From JANJUB01 sp964586225 (lineage in GTDB: Bacteria; Armatimonadota; Fimbriimonadia; Fimbriimonadales; Fimbriimonadaceae): a stretch of DNA of 64,000 nt. The stretch lies in assembly GCA_964586225.1 (NCBI GenBank), contig CAZPHD010000001.1, positions 251,469 through 315,468 on the forward strand. The letters run 5' to 3'. Positions 60,849 to 64,000 of the stretch are shown here, one piece after another (position 1 is the stretch's first letter; every line of letters begins with the position of its first letter). The position numbers were made by a program, and so were the translations under genes. The notes beneath the pieces are model-generated. The model was not told the origin of the DNA. It made no database searches and saw only the letters and a list, made by a program, of their open reading frames with translations.

Positions 60849-63800
60849 TGCGAAGCGCGCTCACACTTGGCTTAACGGCACTGCTCGCCGTCACCGCGAC
60901 GGCTCAGCAATCGACCGCCCAACGAATCACATCGATTCGGGCGGCGATCGCCATTCTCGATAGCGATCAAACCGCGGGACATCCGACCAATCGGACGCCG
61001 CACGTTTGGTACAACCTCGAGAACAACTCGAGAGTCAAGCCCTCGGGCATGACGTTCTCAAACTACGCCAAGGCATCAGAGTGGTCGGCGAACGCCGTCA
61101 CTCGTTGGACTGCACAAGGGTTTGGACCGCCCGCAGCGGGCACTCCGGTTACCAAGCGCGATGCGGTCTATTGGGAAATGCGACTCAGCCAGGCGACCGA
61201 CGATCAGATTGCCAATACCGATGTGATCCTGCTGCCCGTGTATGGCTTCGTTTCGCTCAACTCCGTTGAGCGCGAGAAACTCCGCCAGTTCATGGACAAG
61301 GGCGGGGTGCTCTGGGTCGACGTTTCTTCAACTGGCACGCTCGAGCCCGTCAATGGCTTCCCGCTGCCGTTCCTGATCCAATCGGTGCCAGGACCGGGCC
61401 TATTTTCACTCGATTTCAATCAGCCGCTTCTCAGCTATCCGATGAGCCTTACGGACACGGATGTGGTTCAGCTGCAATCGGAAGTTGCGGTGGGAATGCA
61501 AGCGATGAACCTGGCGACGGCAGGCTTTGGTTCGCTCGAAGGCATCCTTCAAACGCTTCAGCCCGATTCACTTCGCCTCCAATCGGTGGCGGCCGATAAC
61601 CTGGGATCAACGATCTCGGTGGGCCGTTCCGGCGACGGCTACATGGTGGTGACGACGCGCGGCGTGGCGCGAACGATGAACCGTGTTCCCAGCGGGGCGG
61701 GCTTTGTTGCCAACGATGGCCCACGCTCCGTGGCCGCCCGGTATGATCGCACATCCGATGCAGCCGCTAAGCTCGTCGTCAACATGGTTCACCTCACCTC
61801 TGGGTTTAACCAGGGCGCCAAGGGAAGCCGTGGTATGCGCAGTTCGGCCATCGATGTCGGCGCGCCGATGCTGCAGCGATTTGCAGACAACTCGACGCCG
61901 CTCACGCCCGTTGGCCCCAATAGCTATCAACCGCCGGTCGTTTACAAGGGGGTGATGATCGTCACGGCTCAGGATCAAGTCCTCGTCTACGATGCCGACC
62001 CTCGGGCCGACCTTGATGGTGACGGCAACCCCGATGATGGCGTTGTTGACTATGGTCGCGGCGCAAGTTGGGATTTGCTCTGGGCATCAGCTCCGCTAGC
62101 CGGACCCATCTCGGCACCGGTCGCCACTGAAGTTGCGAATACGGCCAACCCAAACATGCGGGACCAAGTGATGGTGGTGGACTCGAACGGCACGCTGCAT
62201 AGCTTCGCTATCTTTGCCTACGATGTCAATGGCGTGATCCAGGGTGGAACCGCCGTAGCGCCCGATTATTCAGTGGTCCCGAGTTCAGGTGCGGCCGCTT
62301 TCGACTTCGGAGCCGATGGTCCGGGACCCTACGCGCCCGTGATGCACGACGGCTTCGCCTACATTGTTGACTCGCAAGATTCAGGGCTCTCGCGGGTGGG
62401 CCGAAGCTGGATTCTCGATCCCTCAACCGGACAACAGGTTCGCACGGGTGGCACCGGCTGGAGCATTGGTGGCGTGGGTGCGGGTGGCGTGATGCCCGAT
62501 CCGAGCGGCCCGCCGACGATCGGCTACATCCCGATTGCCGACAACTCGGGCGGCCTTGATCGAGTTATGTATGTTCCGGCCCGAGCAAACACGCTCGGAC
62601 CAACGAACACGGCCGGTCTTGCGAGCATCTGGCTTGGCGCAAAGGGTGAACGCCCGTCCTCCGCAACCGAAGGCGGCGGCCTCCTGACGGTTCAGACTCG
62701 TGCGGCCGGGCAGGGCCTAGACGTTTACATTCCTGGACCCGCCGAACCCAAGTCTCTCGGTGTTCGCTTGACGATTCTGCGCCCGAATGGCGACCCGTAT
62801 ACGGCGGCGGAAATGGACGCGGCTTTCACAGGCTTCGTAACGCAGGTGAACGGCATCCTCACTTTCCAAATGGAGGGTGGTGCCTCGCTTGTGCCGGGCT
62901 TTGGCGTTCGCGTCGATTACACGATTGACTGGGGTAACGGCTCGCCTGCGTTGACCAGCCAGGTGATTCGCGGCCAGTTGAACCTGCCAGACGATGCCAA
63001 TCGTGCCCGCCGCGTGCTTCACTCCATCGGATTGACCCCGAAAGGGACGCTACACGTCGTCTTTAGCAGTCAGAACGCCTCGACGGCGCCGGGATCGGTG
63101 CCTGGTGGTTCTTACTATGCGCTTCGCGAAGAGGGTCGTGGCAACTTCAAGTTCCTCACCCGATATGACCTGTATGATCCGCACCGCATAAACCTGAATC
63201 AGGCGACCTCAGTTGACTATCCGGAAGCTCTCGTCAATAACGATGGCTTGGCGCGGGCGCCTTCGCCGGTCGCCGGGTTCCTTGGTGGTCAGATGCAACG
63301 ATTGACCTATGTGGGCGGTCCGGCGATCGCGAACGACACGGTTTACGTCACCGCGAAGGGTATCAAGCCCCTCGGATTCTTTGCGATTCCCTATCTGATC
63401 GTGATGGCGTTTCCCGCGGAACCCGAGGCTCCGGAGATTCGAGTCGGCGATATCAATGGTGGTTTCACCTTGCTTCAGCCTGACGTTAACCGATCGGCAT
63501 TTACGGCGGGAACATGGACGCCCGACACGTTCTCGATTCTCCAGCCTGGCCAGTTCACGTACGACCGTGATCCGGGCGGAAATGCGGGAACGATTCGCAT
63601 TGACAATCTGAGTGCCACGACCCGAGGACCGATCGTTAACTGCCTGAACACCAGCCAGCCGGTTATCCTTCGACGCAACGGTCAGCCCGATCTCCTGATC
63701 GAGCCGAACGCCCGCGCGAGCCGTTGGAATCGTTTGCTCTGGTACGCGGTCTATAGCGGCGTGGATGGCAATAGCCCGCCCTTCGTTTCGGGGAACTCGC

Positions 63801-64000
63801 TGTTCGTGGCGGGGGCCAGCTCATGGCCGTCGATCTTGGGTGGCGTGGGCTTTGCTCCGGCGGGTCAAGTGTTCGCAATGGACGCCCAGATCAGCCCGAA
63901 CAATACATTCTTGAATCTGCCGGCGGCGGACGCGGTTCGTCCTTGGTTGCGCCAACTCTACTCGGTAGTGTTTAACTCGCCGACCGATGTTGTGATCAAC
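60845..64000 (+). CDS. Giant secreted protein, PilY1-like position (partial, runs off the window)
   Basis: The frame from ATG 60845 is open for 1052 codons to the edge. It begins with a signal peptide (MMRSALTLGLTALLAVTATAQ). Residues about 115-160 (VILLPVYGFVSLNSVEREKL, FMDKGGVLWVDV) resemble a DUF4159/GATase-like fold. Around 385-400 a calcium-loop-like DLDGDGNPDDGVVDYG follows QVLVYDADPRA, then propeller-like segments (DQVMVVDSNGTLHSFAIF, MHDGFAYIVDSQD). PilY1 has a signal, a von Willebrand-like region and a beta-propeller with a calcium loop. Analogy, not homology, is claimed. Confidence 0.8.
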   Translation, partial: MMRSALTLGLTALLAVTATAQQSTAQRITSIRAAIAILDSDQTAGHPTNRTPHVWYNLENNSRVKPSGMTFSNYAKASEWSANAVTRWTAQGFGPPAAGTPVTKRDAVYWEMRLSQATDDQIANTDVILLPVYGFVSLNSVEREKLRQFMDKGGVLWVDVSSTGTLEPVNGFPLPFLIQSVPGPGLFSLDFNQPLLSYPMSLTDTDVVQLQSEVAVGMQAMNLATAGFGSLEGILQTLQPDSLRLQSVAADNLGSTISVGRSGDGYMVVTTRGVARTMNRVPSGAGFVANDGPRSVAARYDRTSDAAAKLVVNMVHLTSGFNQGAKGSRGMRSSAIDVGAPMLQRFADNSTPLTPVGPNSYQPPVVYKGVMIVTAQDQVLVYDADPRADLDGDGNPDDGVVDYGRGASWDLLWASAPLAGPISAPVATEVANTANPNMRDQVMVVDSNGTLHSFAIFAYDVNGVIQGGTAVAPDYSVVPSSGAAAFDFGADGPGPYAPVMHDGFAYIVDSQDSGLSRVGRSWILDPSTGQQVRTGGTGWSIGGVGAGGVMPDPSGPPTIGYIPIADNSGGLDRVMYVPARANTLGPTNTAGLASIWLGAKGERPSSATEGGGLLTVQTRAAGQGLDVYIPGPAEPKSLGVRLTILRPNGDPYTAAEMDAAFTGFVTQVNGILTFQMEGGASLVPGFGVRVDYTIDWGNGSPALTSQVIRGQLNLPDDANRARRVLHSIGLTPKGTLHVVFSSQNASTAPGSVPGGSYYALREEGRGNFKFLTRYDLYDPHRINLNQATSVDYPEALVNNDGLARAPSPVAGFLGGQMQRLTYVGGPAIANDTVYVTAKGIKPLGFFAIPYLIVMAFPAEPEAPEIRVGDINGGFTLLQPDVNRSAFTAGTWTPDTFSILQPGQFTYDRDPGGNAGTIRIDNLSATTRGPIVNCLNTSQPVILRRNGQPDLLIEPNARASRWNRLLWYAVYSGVDGNSPPFVSGNSLFVAGASSWPSILGGVGFAPAGQVFAMDAQISPNNTFLNLPAADAVRPWLRQLYSVVFNSPTDVVIN

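Overview
The window is a GC-rich chromosomal segment from a free-living diderm bacterium. It carries an LPS-export gene set (lptC-lptA-lptB-lptF/G), type IV pilus genes, a PEP-CTERM protein, Ig-like and Asp-box surface proteins, and a c-di-AMP receptor (DarA) beside holB. This mix and the gene order suggest Armatimonadota, close to Fimbriimonadia. That placement is an inference from gene content; no rRNA gene is present. I see no tRNA, rRNA, CRISPR array, insertion sequence or prophage. Two 10-N scaffold gaps occur, one in rlmN and one in pilC.

Left part (1-18 kb). A stand-alone Lon N-terminal-domain protein is followed by a long minus-strand operon: lipoprotein, rlmN, lptC, lptA, lptB, lptF/G, DUF3084, DUF167. 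Most of its junctions are 1-4 nt overlaps. A 1221-aa secreted Asp-box/Ig-repeat protein is divergent from it and ends at a strong terminator. Then come dnaX-ybaB-recR, the SRP RNA gene, and an ABC exporter with a TPR-like membrane partner. An orphan plus-strand small RNA with near-consensus promoter and terminator lies at about 18053-18169.

Middle (18-47 kb). This part is mostly housekeeping: acyl-CoA ligase, GH57 branching-type enzyme, DedA, and rpmH-rnpA-yidD-yidC-jag, where rpmH could be nested in an extended rnpA frame. Next are hisS, a radical SAM protein of the SPL type, a nitroreductase, hsp20-lon divergent from darA-holB, ftsY, an M24 peptidase, a CBS-GGDEF protein, a PEP-CTERM protein, cheD-HDOD, an M48 peptidase and class I FBP aldolase. 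Several genes have a -10-like hexamer 5-9 nt before the start codon, which suggests leaderless mRNAs.

Right part (47-64 kb). pilB, pilT, pilC and pilD are followed by four consecutive prepilin-like proteins of increasing size (288, 636, 718 and 1043 aa) and a secreted protein of more than 1050 aa that runs off the window. The order resembles the proteobacterial minor-pilin cassette fimU-pilV-pilW-pilX-pilY1 with greatly enlarged members. This is the most interesting system in the window. A structured, non-coding 390-bp region lies upstream of pilB.
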